In this document: one piece after another, positions 33,509 to 42,416 of the stretch
How the letters are laid out: each line of letters begins with the position of its first letter
How positions within the stretch are numbered: position 1 is the stretch's first letter
Assembly (NCBI RefSeq): GCF_013205055.1
Contig: NZ_JABMLF010000001.1
Location: 620,001 to 684,000 of the forward strand
Length of the DNA: 64,000 bases
Source of the DNA: Rathayibacter sp. VKM Ac-2856
GTDB lineage: Bacteria; Actinomycetota; Actinomycetes; Actinomycetales; Microbacteriaceae
Reading direction: 5' to 3'
Translations under genes and position numbers: made by a program
Notes under the pieces: generated by a model
The model's input: only the letters and a program-made list of their open reading frames with translations
Databases searched by the model: none
Told to the model about the DNA's origin: nothing

Positions 33509-34513
33509 ATGACGACCCCTTCCCTCACCCAGTCCAGCGGCAGCGCGTACACCCGCATCCTCGGCATCGGCGCGGCGCGCGGCGACCTCGTCGTGCCCAA
33601 CGACGACCTCGTCGGCCCGATCAACTCCTCCGACGAGTGGATCCGCCAGCGCACCGGCATCATCGAGCGCCGCCGCGCCTCGGCCGACGTCCAGGCCGTC
33701 GACCTCGCCACCACCGCCTCGCTCGAGGCGATCGAGAAGGCCGGCATCCGCGCCGACCAGATCGGCCTCGTGCTGGTCTCGACGATCAGCAACACCGTGC
33801 AGACGCCGTCCCTCGCCGCGCTGCTCGCCGAGCGCATCGGCGCCAACCCGGCTCCCGCGTACGACATCTCGGCGGCCTGCGCCGGCTACACCTACGGGAT
33901 CGCCCAGGCCGACTCGTTCGTCCGCTCTGGACTCGCCGAGTACGTCCTCGTCGTCGGTGCGGAGAAGCTGTCCGAGATCGTGAAGTCGACCGACCGCAGC
34001 ATCTCCTTCCTCCTCGGCGACGGCGCGGGCGCCGCGATCGTCGGCCCGAGCGAGACCGCCGGCATCTCCAAGACCGTCTGGGGCTCCGACGGCTCCAAGT
34101 GGGACACGGTCGGCATGGACAACCCGCTCGCCGCCTACCGCGACGGCGTCGCCGAGTGGCCGACGCTGCGCCAGGACGGCCCGTCCGTCTTCCGCTGGGC
34201 GGTCTGGGAGATGGCCAAGGTCGCCAAGCAGGCGCTGGCCGAGGCGGGCGTCGAGCCCGAGGACCTCGCGGCGTTCATCCCCCACCAGGCCAACATGCGG
34301 ATCATCGACGAGCTCGCGAAGCAGCTGAAGCTGCCCGAGACGGTGACCATCGGCCGCGACATCGAGACGACCGGCAACACTTCGGCCGCCTCGATCCCCC
34401 TCGCCACCCACCGCCTGCTCGAGGAGCACCCCGAGCTCAGCGGCGGACTCGCCCTGCAGATCGGCTTCGGCGCCGGACTCGTCTTCGGCGCGCAGGTCGT
34501 GGTGCTCCCGTAG
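33509..34513 (+). CDS. fabH: 3-oxoacyl-ACP synthase III
   Basis: The 334-aa enzyme has all three catalytic residues in ISAACAGYTYG (Cys), FIPHQANMRI (His) and TTGNTSAASIP (Asn). It starts chain elongation by condensing a CoA primer with malonyl-ACP, and in Gram-positives sets the branched/straight mix. An AGGAGA site precedes the ATG. Confidence 0.96.
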   Translation: MTTPSLTQSSGSAYTRILGIGAARGDLVVPNDDLVGPINSSDEWIRQRTGIIERRRASADVQAVDLATTASLEAIEKAGIRADQIGLVLVSTISNTVQTPSLAALLAERIGANPAPAYDISAACAGYTYGIAQADSFVRSGLAEYVLVVGAEKLSEIVKSTDRSISFLLGDGAGAAIVGPSETAGISKTVWGSDGSKWDTVGMDNPLAAYRDGVAEWPTLRQDGPSVFRWAVWEMAKVAKQALAEAGVEPEDLAAFIPHQANMRIIDELAKQLKLPETVTIGRDIETTGNTSAASIPLATHRLLEEHPELSGGLALQIGFGAGLVFGAQVVVLP

Positions 34514-34661
34514 GGGGCGCGGACCCACCCCTAAACTGACCTACGGTCACACGACGAAAGCCGATTCCGGAGAGCATCCGGGATCGACGAGCACCACGAT
34601 CTCGAACGACACCCACGATCCCGAACGACATCGCGGATCGAACACCCTCAAGGAGAGAACC

Positions 34662-34910
34662 ATGGCACTGTCCAACGAAGAAGTCCTCGCCGGCCTGGCC
34701 GAGCTGGTCAACGACGAGACCGGGATCGCCACCGATTCCGTCGAGATGGACAAGTCGTTCACCGACGACCTCGACATCGACTCCATCTCGATGATGACCA
34801 TCGTCGTCAACGCCGAGGAGAAGTTCGACGTGAAGATCCCGGACGACGAGGTCAAGAACCTCAAGACGGTCGGCGACGCGGTCACCTTCATCGTCAAGGC
34901 CTCCGAGTAG
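34662..34910 (+). CDS. acpP: Acyl carrier protein
   Basis: The 82-aa acidic protein has the phosphopantetheine site DLDIDSISMM (Ser41). The 148-bp gap from fabH and the AAGGAGAG-type site suggest separate, strong translation. It carries the growing acyl chain. Confidence 0.96.
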   Translation: MALSNEEVLAGLAELVNDETGIATDSVEMDKSFTDDLDIDSISMMTIVVNAEEKFDVKIPDDEVKNLKTVGDAVTFIVKASE

Positions 34911-34943
34911 TCAGCGCCCCGCGCACCCCGTCCACGCGGCGGA

Positions 34944-34977
34944 CACCCCGGCCCGGGCGCTGAGCCCGGCCGGGGTG
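34944..34977 (+). terminator. Strong hairpin between acpP and fabF
   Basis: CACCCCGGCCCGGGC (34944-34958) pairs with GCCCGGCCGGGGTG (34964-34977), with one bulged base and a 5-nt loop. There is no U-tract. It probably protects the acpP 3' end or attenuates fabF, explaining why more ACP than FabF is made. Confidence 0.55.
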
Positions 34978-35017
34978 CGCCCGGCACCAATCCCGTCACG
35001 GAACAGAGATCGTCGTC

Positions 35018-36256
35018 ATGAGCCCCAAGAAAATCGTCGTCACCGGCATCGGAGCGAGCACGCCCCTCGGCGGCACCGCTCGCGAGTCCTGGAACGCCCT
35101 TCTCGCGGGCGAGTCCGGCGTCAGCACCATCGAGGCCGACTGGGTCGCCGAGCTCGAGCTCCCCGTCACCTTCGCCGCCCAGGCCAAGGTGCGCCCGGAG
35201 GAGGTCCTCCCCCGCCCCGAGGCCAAGCGCCTCGACCCCTCCAGCCAGTTCGCCCTGATCTCCGCGCGCGAGGCCTGGGCCGACTCCGGCATCACCGACG
35301 TCGACCCGCTGCGCGTCGGCGTCGACTACTCCACCGGCATCGGCGGCCTCTGGACCCTCATCGACGCCTGGGACACTCTGCGCGAGCGCGGCCCCCGCCG
35401 CGTCCTCCCGATGACCATCCCCATGCTCATGCCCAACGCCGCCGCGGCCGCGATCAGCATGTCGATCCCCTCCCGCGCCTACGCCCGCACCGACGTGTCA
35501 GCCTGCGCCTCCAGCACCGAGGCGATCGCGAACGCCTACGAGCACCTCCAGCGCGGCCTCGCCGACGTCGTCATCGCCGGCGGCACGGAGTCGGTCGTCC
35601 ACCCGCTCCCCCTCGCCGCCTTCGCGTCGATGCAGGCCCTCTCGCGCCGCAACGACGACCCGGCCACCGCCTCCCGCCCCTACGACGTCTCCCGCGACGG
35701 CTTCGTGCTCGGCGAAGGCGCCGCCACGCTCGTCCTCGAGACCGAGGAGCACGCCCTCGCCCGCGGCGCCCGCATCTACGCCGAGCTCGCCGGCGGCGCC
35801 GTCACCAGCGACTCGTACCACATCACCGCCCCCGACCCCGAGGGATCCGCTGCCGCCCGCGCCATGATCGACGCCCTCGAGCAGGCCGGCGCCGCCCGCA
35901 CCGACGTCACCCACGTCAACGCCCACGCGACCAGCACCCCCGTCGGCGACATCGCCGAGTACCGGGCCCTCGCCCGCGTCTTCGGCGACCACCTCCCCAA
36001 CATCGCCGTCTCCGCCACCAAGGCCGCCACCGGGCACCTCCTCGGCGGCACCGGCGCGCTCGAGGCGATCTTCACCGTCCTCGCCCTTCACGAGCGGACC
36101 GCCCCGCCCACCATCAACCTCACCGAGCAGGACCCCCAGATCCCCCTCGACGTCGTCACCACCCCGCGGGACCTCGGCGCGGGACCGCTCGTCGCCCTCT
36201 CCAACTCCTTCGGGTTCGGGGGGCACAATGCTGTTGCCGCGTTCCGGTCGGTGTAG
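35018..36256 (+). CDS. fabF: 3-oxoacyl-ACP synthase II
   Basis: The 412-aa enzyme has the Cys-His-His triad in DVSACASSTEA (Cys163), HVNAHATSTP (His303) and ATKAATGHLLGGTGA. It elongates acyl-ACP. It is the last gene of the fab operon and is followed by a GC hairpin and the long repeat block. Confidence 0.96.
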   Translation: MSPKKIVVTGIGASTPLGGTARESWNALLAGESGVSTIEADWVAELELPVTFAAQAKVRPEEVLPRPEAKRLDPSSQFALISAREAWADSGITDVDPLRVGVDYSTGIGGLWTLIDAWDTLRERGPRRVLPMTIPMLMPNAAAAAISMSIPSRAYARTDVSACASSTEAIANAYEHLQRGLADVVIAGGTESVVHPLPLAAFASMQALSRRNDDPATASRPYDVSRDGFVLGEGAATLVLETEEHALARGARIYAELAGGAVTSDSYHITAPDPEGSAAARAMIDALEQAGAARTDVTHVNAHATSTPVGDIAEYRALARVFGDHLPNIAVSATKAATGHLLGGTGALEAIFTVLALHERTAPPTINLTEQDPQIPLDVVTTPRDLGAGPLVALSNSFGFGGHNAVAAFRSV

Positions 36257-36271
36257 CGGGGCGTAGCCCCG
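36257..36271 (+). terminator. Hairpin directly after fabF
   Basis: CGGGGC-GTA-GCCCCG starts at the base after the fabF stop; outer TGTA/TACA can extend the stem. A U-tract is missing. Confidence 0.45.
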
Positions 36272-36364
36272 TACACCGAGCGGAACGCGGGCTGCGCCGC
36301 GCATCGCGCGGCGCAGGCGCGTCCGCTCCCTGCGGGGTTGCGGATCGCAGGGCCGGTGCGGTTC

Positions 36365-36415
36365 GGCGACGGTGATCCGCTGGAACGCGGATCCCCGGAT
36401 GCGCCTCGGGGCGCG
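36365..36415. repeat. Left arm of the inverted repeat bracketing the repeat block
   Basis: This 51-bp segment recurs in reverse orientation at 37851-37901 with five mismatches. It contains its own stem, GATCCGC-TGGAAC-GCGGATC. In the other copy that stem is GATTCGC/GCGAATC, so a C-G pair became T-A: a compensatory change that points to selection for the hairpin. Confidence 0.8.
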
Positions 36416-36458
36416 CGGGTCGCCGTTCGCTCCGAGTGCCGGCTCCGTGCTCGCCTGC

Positions 36459-36890
36459 GCGGACGCGTCGCCTGCGGCTCGCTGAGTACAAGCACGTTCA
36501 CCGGAACACCCACCGCGTGGACGCATCGCCTGCGGCTCGCTGAGGACAAGCACCGTCACCGGAACGCCCACCGCGTGGACGCGTCGCCTACGGCTCGCTG
36601 AGTACAGGCACCTTCACCAGAACATCTGCCGCGCGGACGCATCGCCTACGGCTCGCTGAGTACAGGCACGTTCACCGGAACATCCACCGCGTGGACGCAT
36701 CGCCTGCGGCTCGCTGAGTACAGGCACCTTCACCAGAACACACACCACGTGGACGCATCGCCTACGGCTCCCTGAGTACCGGAGCCTTCACCGGAACTCT
36801 CGGTCGCGTGGACGCTTTGCCTACGGCTCGCTGGGCAGGGCACCCGTCACCGGGACGGTCGACCGCGTGGATGCTTCGCCTGCGGCTCGC
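36459..36890. repeat. 58-bp tandem repeat, eight copies
   Basis: The core GGCTCGCTGAGTACAGGCAC-like unit recurs with starts at 36476, 36534, 36592, 36650, 36708, 36766, 36825 and 36884 (period 58, then 59). Several junctions read TCCACCGCGTGGA, a short palindrome. No frame of the unit is conserved as protein: 58 is not a multiple of three. Confidence 0.88.
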
Positions 36891-37019
36891 TGGCGCTTCG
36901 CAGTGGCTTCGCGCGTTGTGACGGGCTCCGGCTCGCGGGATCTCGCAGACCGTCGAACCCGAAAGCTGTTCCGCGGGTCGAACAGCGCACCCGTCCACCT
37001 TCGGCACGCTGTTCGCGCT

Positions 37020-37815
37020 TCGGCTCGCGGAACACCGCCGATCCAGGGAACCGAGGCTCAGATCGCGAGCCCGATTCGGTCAGGCCGACTCCGGCACGTC
37101 GAATCAGCTCAGGCTCGGAGAACACGGCGAATCTCACGAGCCCGACACCATTCCACGAGCCGAACCAGACGCCCACACACCTCCGGCACGCCGAATCGAC
37201 CCCGGCTCGCCGAATCCGGCCGATTCCACGAGCCCAACGCCACTTCACGAGCCGAACCAGACGCTCACGCACCTTCGGCACGCCGAGTCGACCCCGGCAC
37301 GCCGAATCCGGCCGATTCCACGAGCCCGACCCCATTCCACGAGCCGAACCGGACGCCCACACACCTCCGGCATGCCGTTTCGACTACGGCTCGCCGAACG
37401 CGGCGGATTCCACGAGCCCGACACCACTTCACGAGCCGGACCAGACGCTCACGCACCTTCGGCACGCCGAATCGACCCCGGCTCGCCGAATCCGGCCGAT
37501 TCCACGAGCCCGACCCCATTCCACGAGCCGAACCGGACGCCCACACACCTCCGGCACGCCGAATCGACTCTGGCTCGCCGAATCCAGCCGATTCCACGGG
37601 CCCAATGCCATCTTGCGAGCCGAACCGGATGCCCACACACCTCCGGCACGCCGTTTCGACTCCGGCTCGCGGAACGCGGCGGATTCCACGAGCCCGACGC
37701 CACTTCACGAGCCGAACCAGCCATCCCCACAAGTTCGGCACGTCGAATCAGCTCGGGCTCGCCGAAGGCGGCCGATTCCACGAGCCCGGCACCACTTCAC
37801 GAGCCGAAGACGGGT
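37020..37815. repeat. 92-bp tandem repeat array carrying a palindrome
   Basis: About eight copies with an exact 92-bp period (marks at 37132, 37224, 37316, 37408, 37500, 37592, 37684 and 37776). Each copy holds a stem of the form GGCTCG-N2-GAATC-N5-GATTC-N2-CGAGCC, perfect in the copies near 37204 and 37480 and degenerate in others. Long frames run through the block on both strands only because stop codons are rare. 92 is not a multiple of three, so this is not a repeat protein. Confidence 0.9.
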
Positions 37816-37850
37816 CCGCCCCACTACGACCAGCAGCGCCCGGATCGCCG

Positions 37851-37901
37851 CGCGCCACGAGGCGCATCCGGCGATTCGCGTCCCAGCGAATCACCGTCGC
37901 C
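37851..37901. repeat. Right arm of the inverted repeat bracketing the repeat block
   Basis: Reverse complement of 36365-36415 with 46 of 51 bases identical. Together with the left arm it encloses both tandem arrays. It lies 83 bp past the 3' end of the DUF3145 gene. Confidence 0.8.
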
Positions 37902-37983
37902 GCACGCACCCCGCTCCACCCAGCGCACCTACCTGCGAAAGCCGACCGCGCTGCGCCGCACAGGGGGCGGCGCAGCAGAGAAC

Positions 37984-38484
37984 TCAGCCGACGCTGTGCA
38001 TCCAGACGACCGGGGCGAAGTCGCTCGCGGCGCGGAAGGGCTCGAGCTCGTCCTCCCAGGCCTGGCCGAGGGCGAGGCGCAGCTCGCGGTGCAGCTCGAT
38101 GGGGTCGGCGCCGGCGGTCTCCATGGCGGAGCGGATGCGGTCCTCGGGGATGACGGTGTTGCCGCCGCTGTCGGTCTGGGCGTAGAAGATGCCGAGCTCG
38201 GGGGTGTGCATCCAGCGGCCGCCGTCGGTCCCCGGTGACGGGTCCTCGGTCACCTCGTAGCGGACGTCGGACCAGCCGCGGAGGGCGGAGGCGATCACCG
38301 CGCCGGTGCCGACCGGGCCCTCCCAGGCGAACTCGGCGCGCTGGGCGCCGCGCTGCACGGGCTGCTCGATCCAGTCGAAGTTGACGGCACGGCCGAGAGC
38401 GCGACCTGCTCCCCATTCCAGATGGGGGCAGAGCGCGCGGGGGGCGGAGTGCACGAAGAGCACACCCCGAGTCTGTTGCGTCAC
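37984..38484 (-). CDS. DUF3145 protein
   Basis: The 166-aa protein matches DUF3145: TRGVLFVHSAPRALCPHLEW, AWEGPVGTGAVIASALRGW, WMHTPELGIFYAQTDSGGN and a C-terminal WMHSVG. It is cytoplasmic and of unknown function. Homologues usually lie next to the actinobacterial fab operon, as here, but the repeat block separates it. Of two adjacent GTG codons, the one at 38484 has the better spacing from GGAGG. Confidence 0.87.
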   Translation of the reverse strand: MTQQTRGVLFVHSAPRALCPHLEWGAGRALGRAVNFDWIEQPVQRGAQRAEFAWEGPVGTGAVIASALRGWSDVRYEVTEDPSPGTDGGRWMHTPELGIFYAQTDSGGNTVIPEDRIRSAMETAGADPIELHRELRLALGQAWEDELEPFRAASDFAPVVWMHSVG

Positions 38485-38656
38485 CACGCTGTCCTCCGTC
38501 CGTCCTGGTGCGTCTTCCCCAACGACCTGGACCACGAGCGACGTGCAGTGCCTTCTTGTGCGGCGGACGAGCCACCGCTCCAGATTATGCAGGAGAGCCC
38601 CCGTAACGACAAGGCGCCTCGCCGCGCCTCGCCCGGGGCCGCGCAGATCCCCTGCC

Positions 38657-38662
38657 TATACT
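38657..38662 (+). promoter_or_regulatory. Consensus -10 box for the padR gene
   Basis: TATACT lies 66 bp before the padR start and is rare in this GC-rich DNA. No clear -35 box is present. Confidence 0.45.
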
Positions 38663-38728
38663 CGGGATCGTCCGCCCGAACCGCGGCGCCGCCCGGATCC
38701 GGGCCCGCATCCGCTCGAGAGGAGCCCC

Positions 38729-39355
38729 GTGTCGGTCCGCGACGGCCTGCTCGCTCTCCTCACCCTCGGTCCCGCCTACGGCCTGCAGCTGCACGCCGAG
38801 CTGCTCGACCGGGCGGCGCACCGCCGCCGGGTGAACGTCGGTCAGATCTACTCCACGCTCGACCGCCTCCGCGAGCGCGGTCTGGTGGTCGGCGCCGGAG
38901 CGACCGAGGACGGTCTCCCCCTGCACGCTCTCACCGAGGAGGGCCGGGCCGAGGCCCTCGCGTGGCTCTCCGGCGACGGCGCCTCCGCCGAGGAGGACTG
39001 GGATGACGTCCTCGACCGCATCCTGCTCGCCTCGAGCCTCTCCTCCGCCGATCTCGACGCTGTCCTCGACGGCTACGCGAGCACGCTCCCCGACGAGCAG
39101 GAGGTGCCGGACGAGCACCCGCAGCGACGCCTGGCCGCCCGCGCCGTGCTGGTGCGCGACGACGCCCTCCGCCGGCTCCTCGAGGCCGCCCGGGACGAGC
39201 TGTCCGGGGGCGGCGACGGCGCGGCCGTCCGCGGCTACGCCCTCGAGCGCCCGCGGCGGGGCCGCCGGGCCGCCGCGAAGGACGACGCGACGTCCGAGGA
39301 GCCGGACGGCGACAGGATCGGCCGACACGAGACAGGCGCGGGCGCCGTCGCCTAG
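38729..39355 (+). CDS. PadR-family transcriptional regulator
   Basis: The 208-aa protein has the PadR winged helix (LLALLTLGPAYGLQLHAELL, RVNVGQIYSTLDRLRERGLV, LHALTEEGRAEALAWL) and a C-terminal dimerisation half. It lies 10 bp before the secreted-protein gene. PadR proteins often repress a neighbour; GTG with GAGAGGAG upstream is the start. Confidence 0.85.
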   Translation: MSVRDGLLALLTLGPAYGLQLHAELLDRAAHRRRVNVGQIYSTLDRLRERGLVVGAGATEDGLPLHALTEEGRAEALAWLSGDGASAEEDWDDVLDRILLASSLSSADLDAVLDGYASTLPDEQEVPDEHPQRRLAARAVLVRDDALRRLLEAARDELSGGGDGAAVRGYALERPRRGRRAAAKDDATSEEPDGDRIGRHETGAGAVA

Positions 39356-39365
39356 GCTGGCGAGT

Positions 39366-40706
39366 ATGATCCGTTCGCCTCTCGGCCTCCGCGTGTCCAC
39401 GTCCGCGCGCCGACGGCTCGTCGCAGCCGGTGCGGGCACGGTCCTCGTCCTCTGCGCGGCCCTCGCCGCGCCGATGGCGGCCTCCGCCGCCTACGACCCC
39501 TCCGACTACCCGTCGTGGTCGGACGTCGAGGCCGCGAAGTCGAGCGAGAGCGCCACGGCCGCCGAGGTCGACCGCATCACCGCGATCCTCGACGACCTGC
39601 GCAATCAGGCCGCCGTCCTCACCGACGCCGCGATCGCCCGCGCCTCGGAGGCCGACGACGCGCAGAGCGCGCTCGACGAGGCCACCCAGCGCGTGACCGC
39701 TCTCGAGGAGCGCGCCACCGCCGCCCGCGCGGACGCCGATGCCGCGAAGGAGCAGGCCGGCCGCCTCGCCGCCCAGCTCTACCGCAACGGCGGCACCGAC
39801 GCGACGCTCAACCTCCTCGTCGGCGGCGAGCAGTCGGACCAGCTGCTCTACCGCCTCGGCACGATGAGCCAGCTCACGCTGCAGACCAGCCGCCTCCAGG
39901 ACGACGCCGAGACCACCGAGAACACCGCCGCAGCCCTCGCCGGGCAGGCGGAGCAGGCGCGCACCGAGCGCCTCTCGCTCGTCAGCGCCGCGCAGGACGC
40001 GCTCGCAGCCGCTCAGTCGGCGCAGTCCGAGGCCGACGCGAAGGTCGCCGACCAGGAGCAGTACAGCTCGCAGCTCTACGAGCAGCTCGCCTCGCTCAAG
40101 AACACCACGGCCGCGCTCGAGGAGGAGTTCGCCACCGGTCAGGAGGCGAAGGCCGCGTTCGAGGAGCAGGAGCGCCAGTCGCGCCTCGCCGCCGAGGCCG
40201 AGGCCCGGCGCCAGCAGGCCGCGAAGGCGCCGTCCGCTCCCTCGGCACCGGCGCCCGCGGCACCGGCCACGGGTGGCGGTGGAGGTGGCGGCGGTCCGGT
40301 CGAGCTGGGGAACGACGACCAGTCCGGCAAGAACAGCACCGCGAAGACCATCGCCGCGCTCAGCACCTACGCCGGTCGCACCGACGGCATGTCGCCCGCA
40401 CAGGCGCAGAACTACGCGCGCTCCGTCGTCGGCAGCCACGGCTGGGGCCAGGACCAGGTCGACAACTGCCTGATCCCGCTCTGGAACGGCGAGTCCGGCT
40501 GGCGCTGGAACGCCCTGAACCGCTCCTCCGGCGCCTACGGCATCCCGCAGGCCCTGCCCGCGAGCAAGATGGCGTCCTACGGCGCCGACTACCAGACGAA
40601 CGCGGCCACCCAGGTCGACTGGGGCCTCGCCTACATCGCCGACCGCTACGGCTCGCCGTGCGCGGCGTGGTCGTCCTGGAACAGCCGCTCGCCGCACTGG
40701 TACTGA
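39366..40706 (+). CDS. Secreted coiled-coil protein with lysozyme-like C-terminal domain
   Basis: The 446-aa protein has a signal peptide (about residues 1-40, cleaved near ASA-AYD). A long Ala/Glu-rich coiled coil follows, about residues 50-300, with SSQLYEQLASLKNTTAALEE. Then come a Pro/Gly linker and a C-terminal 100-residue transglycosylase-like domain (LIPLWNGESGWRWNALN, SGAYGIPQALPASKM, YIADRYGSPCAAW). The layout resembles cell-wall hydrolases and aggregation-promoting-factor-type proteins. The TAG stop of padR forms part of TAGGCT, 7 bp before the ATG, so it probably has its own leaderless transcript. Confidence 0.82.
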   Translation: MIRSPLGLRVSTSARRRLVAAGAGTVLVLCAALAAPMAASAAYDPSDYPSWSDVEAAKSSESATAAEVDRITAILDDLRNQAAVLTDAAIARASEADDAQSALDEATQRVTALEERATAARADADAAKEQAGRLAAQLYRNGGTDATLNLLVGGEQSDQLLYRLGTMSQLTLQTSRLQDDAETTENTAAALAGQAEQARTERLSLVSAAQDALAAAQSAQSEADAKVADQEQYSSQLYEQLASLKNTTAALEEEFATGQEAKAAFEEQERQSRLAAEAEARRQQAAKAPSAPSAPAPAAPATGGGGGGGGPVELGNDDQSGKNSTAKTIAALSTYAGRTDGMSPAQAQNYARSVVGSHGWGQDQVDNCLIPLWNGESGWRWNALNRSSGAYGIPQALPASKMASYGADYQTNAATQVDWGLAYIADRYGSPCAAWSSWNSRSPHWY

Positions 40707-40745
40707 GCACCGCACTGGTACTGAGCGCCGCACTGCTACTGAGCG
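40692..40745. repeat. 18-bp triplication of the gene end
   Basis: CCGCACTGGTACTGAGCA-type units at 40692, 40710 and 40728 repeat the last codons (PHWY) and the TGA stop three times in frame. Readthrough of the first stop would add only a few residues before the next. Confidence 0.85.
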
Positions 40746-40770
40746 CAGAGGCGAACGCCCGGCCCTCGCG

Positions 40771-42360
40771 TCACTTCGCCTCGTCGTAGGCGTCGACGAT
40801 CGCGACGGTGACCGGGAAGTCGACCTCCTGCTCCCCGAAGAGCGCGCGGCCGGCGCGCACCGCGGCCTCGCGGACGATCGCGGCGACGCGCTCCGCCTCG
40901 CTCTCGGGCGCGTGCACGATCACCTCGTCGTGCAGGAAGTACACGAGGTGCGCGAGCGCGCCCTCCGCGCGCAGCCTCGCCCGCAGCTCCCCCATCCAGC
41001 AGAGCGCCCACTCCGCGGCCGTGCCCTGCACGACGAAGTTGCGGGTGAAGCGCCCCCAGTCGCGGGCGCGCTGACCCCCGGCGTCCACGTCCCCGGGCGG
41101 TGAGCTGCGGCCGAGCCGGGTCGAGACCGACTCGCCGCGCTCCCCCGCCCGCGCGGCCGCCTCGACGTGCGCGACGGAGAGCGGATAGGCGCGCGCCAGT
41201 CTCGGGAGCAGCCGCCCGGCCTCCCCGCTCGTCGCCCCGTACATCGCGCCGAGCATCGCGACCTTGGCCCTCGGCCGGTCCGGCACGACCCCGGCGTCGA
41301 CGATGCCCTGGTAGAGGTCCCTGCCGCGACCGGCAGCGGCCATCACGGAGTCGCCCGCCAGCGCGGCGAGGATCCGCGGCTCGAGCTGCGCCGCGTCCGC
41401 GACGACGAGCTTCCAGCTCGCATCGGCGGTCACCGCGGCGCGGATCTGCCGCGGCAGCTGCAGCGCGCCGCCGCCCGAGGTCGCCCAGCGGCCGGTGACG
41501 ACCCCGCCGACGACGTACTCGGGCCGGAACCGCCCGTCGTGCACCCAGGCGTCGAGCCAGGCCCAGCCGTTGGCGGTCAGCAGACGCGAGAGCTTCTTGT
41601 ACTCCAGCAGCGGCGGGATCACCGGATGCTCGATCGAGGTCAGCTCCCACGAGCGGGTCGACTCGACCGCGAGACCGGCGCGGCGGAGCGCGCGCAGCAG
41701 GTCCGCCGGCGAATCGGGGTTCAGCTCGGGCGCGGCCAGCTCGCGGCGGATGTCATCGGCCAGCGCCTCGAGGCGGGCCGGGCGGCCGCCGAAGCGCGGC
41801 CGCGGGCCGAGCAGCTCGGTGAGGACCCGGTCGTGGACGTCCGCGCGCCAGGGCAGACCGGCCGCGGCGATCTCGCGGGCGATCAGCGCGCCGACGGACT
41901 CGGCGGCGAGCAGGAGGCGCAGTCGCCCTCCCTCGACGGCCGAGGCCAGCGCCTCCTCCTGCCGCGCGAGCTCGACCAGCGGGTCCAGCTCGTCGGTCTC
42001 GGCGGGAGCCTCCTCGAAGCCGAGGAGCGTGTCCCCCGCGGCCGGCGCGGCCGCCCCGGCGTCCCAGGCGTCGGGAGCCGCGCGCGCGAGCGGCGAGCGC
42101 GCCGTCTGCTCGGAGCGGCGAAGGATCGCGCGGGCGAGGCGGAGGTCGTGGCAGCGCGCGACGTGCACGCCCTCGGCCAGCAGCGCCGGGTACCAGCGCG
42201 CGGTGTCGTCCCAGACCCAGCGCGGTCGCTCCGCCTCCTGCGCCCGGACGAAGGCGGCCAGCTCGACCGGGCCGCGACCGCCGCCGAGCTCCGCCCCCGA
42301 GCCGTCCGCCGCCACTGCCCGCCACGACCCCGTGGGTCCACCGGTGAGCGCGAGGAGCAT
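40771..42360 (-). CDS. Family A DNA polymerase (3'-5' exonuclease/polymerase, no 5' nuclease)
   Basis: The 529-aa protein has family A motifs: motif A VVADAAQLEPRILAALAG, O-helix RPRAKVAMLGAMYG, motif C VYFLHDEVIVHAP, and GRWATSGGGALQLPRQIR. The N-terminal third is a degenerate exonuclease-like domain. It is shorter than PolA and belongs to the actinobacterial bifunctional exonuclease/polymerase group. The ATG at 42360 follows GGGGGAG. An in-frame GTG at 42420 overlaps the previous stop (GTGA) and is possible. The SOS box upstream suggests a damage-response role. Confidence 0.85.
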   Translation of the reverse strand: MLLALTGGPTGSWRAVAADGSGAELGGGRGPVELAAFVRAQEAERPRWVWDDTARWYPALLAEGVHVARCHDLRLARAILRRSEQTARSPLARAAPDAWDAGAAAPAAGDTLLGFEEAPAETDELDPLVELARQEEALASAVEGGRLRLLLAAESVGALIAREIAAAGLPWRADVHDRVLTELLGPRPRFGGRPARLEALADDIRRELAAPELNPDSPADLLRALRRAGLAVESTRSWELTSIEHPVIPPLLEYKKLSRLLTANGWAWLDAWVHDGRFRPEYVVGGVVTGRWATSGGGALQLPRQIRAAVTADASWKLVVADAAQLEPRILAALAGDSVMAAAGRGRDLYQGIVDAGVVPDRPRAKVAMLGAMYGATSGEAGRLLPRLARAYPLSVAHVEAAARAGERGESVSTRLGRSSPPGDVDAGGQRARDWGRFTRNFVVQGTAAEWALCWMGELRARLRAEGALAHLVYFLHDEVIVHAPESEAERVAAIVREAAVRAGRALFGEQEVDFPVTVAIVDAYDEAK

Positions 42361-42416
42361 CCGGCCATTCTCCCCCGCCTCGGTGCCCGCGCGGACGAGC
42401 ACCCCCGGCACCGCGG

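Noticed and set aside
37020-37815. Replication origin with iterons
   Set aside because: No dnaA, dnaN, repA or parA/parB gene and no AT-rich unwinding segment lies nearby.
36257-37983. CRISPR array
   Set aside because: Units of 58 and 92 bp are repeated over their whole length without unique spacers, and no cas genes are present.
36867-38153. Long open frames with repeated RFHEP/ARGIGRIRRAG-like sequence in both strands of the repeat block
   Set aside because: The DNA period is 92 bp, not a multiple of three, so each unit is read in a different frame; openness comes from the lack of stop codons in GC-rich DNA.
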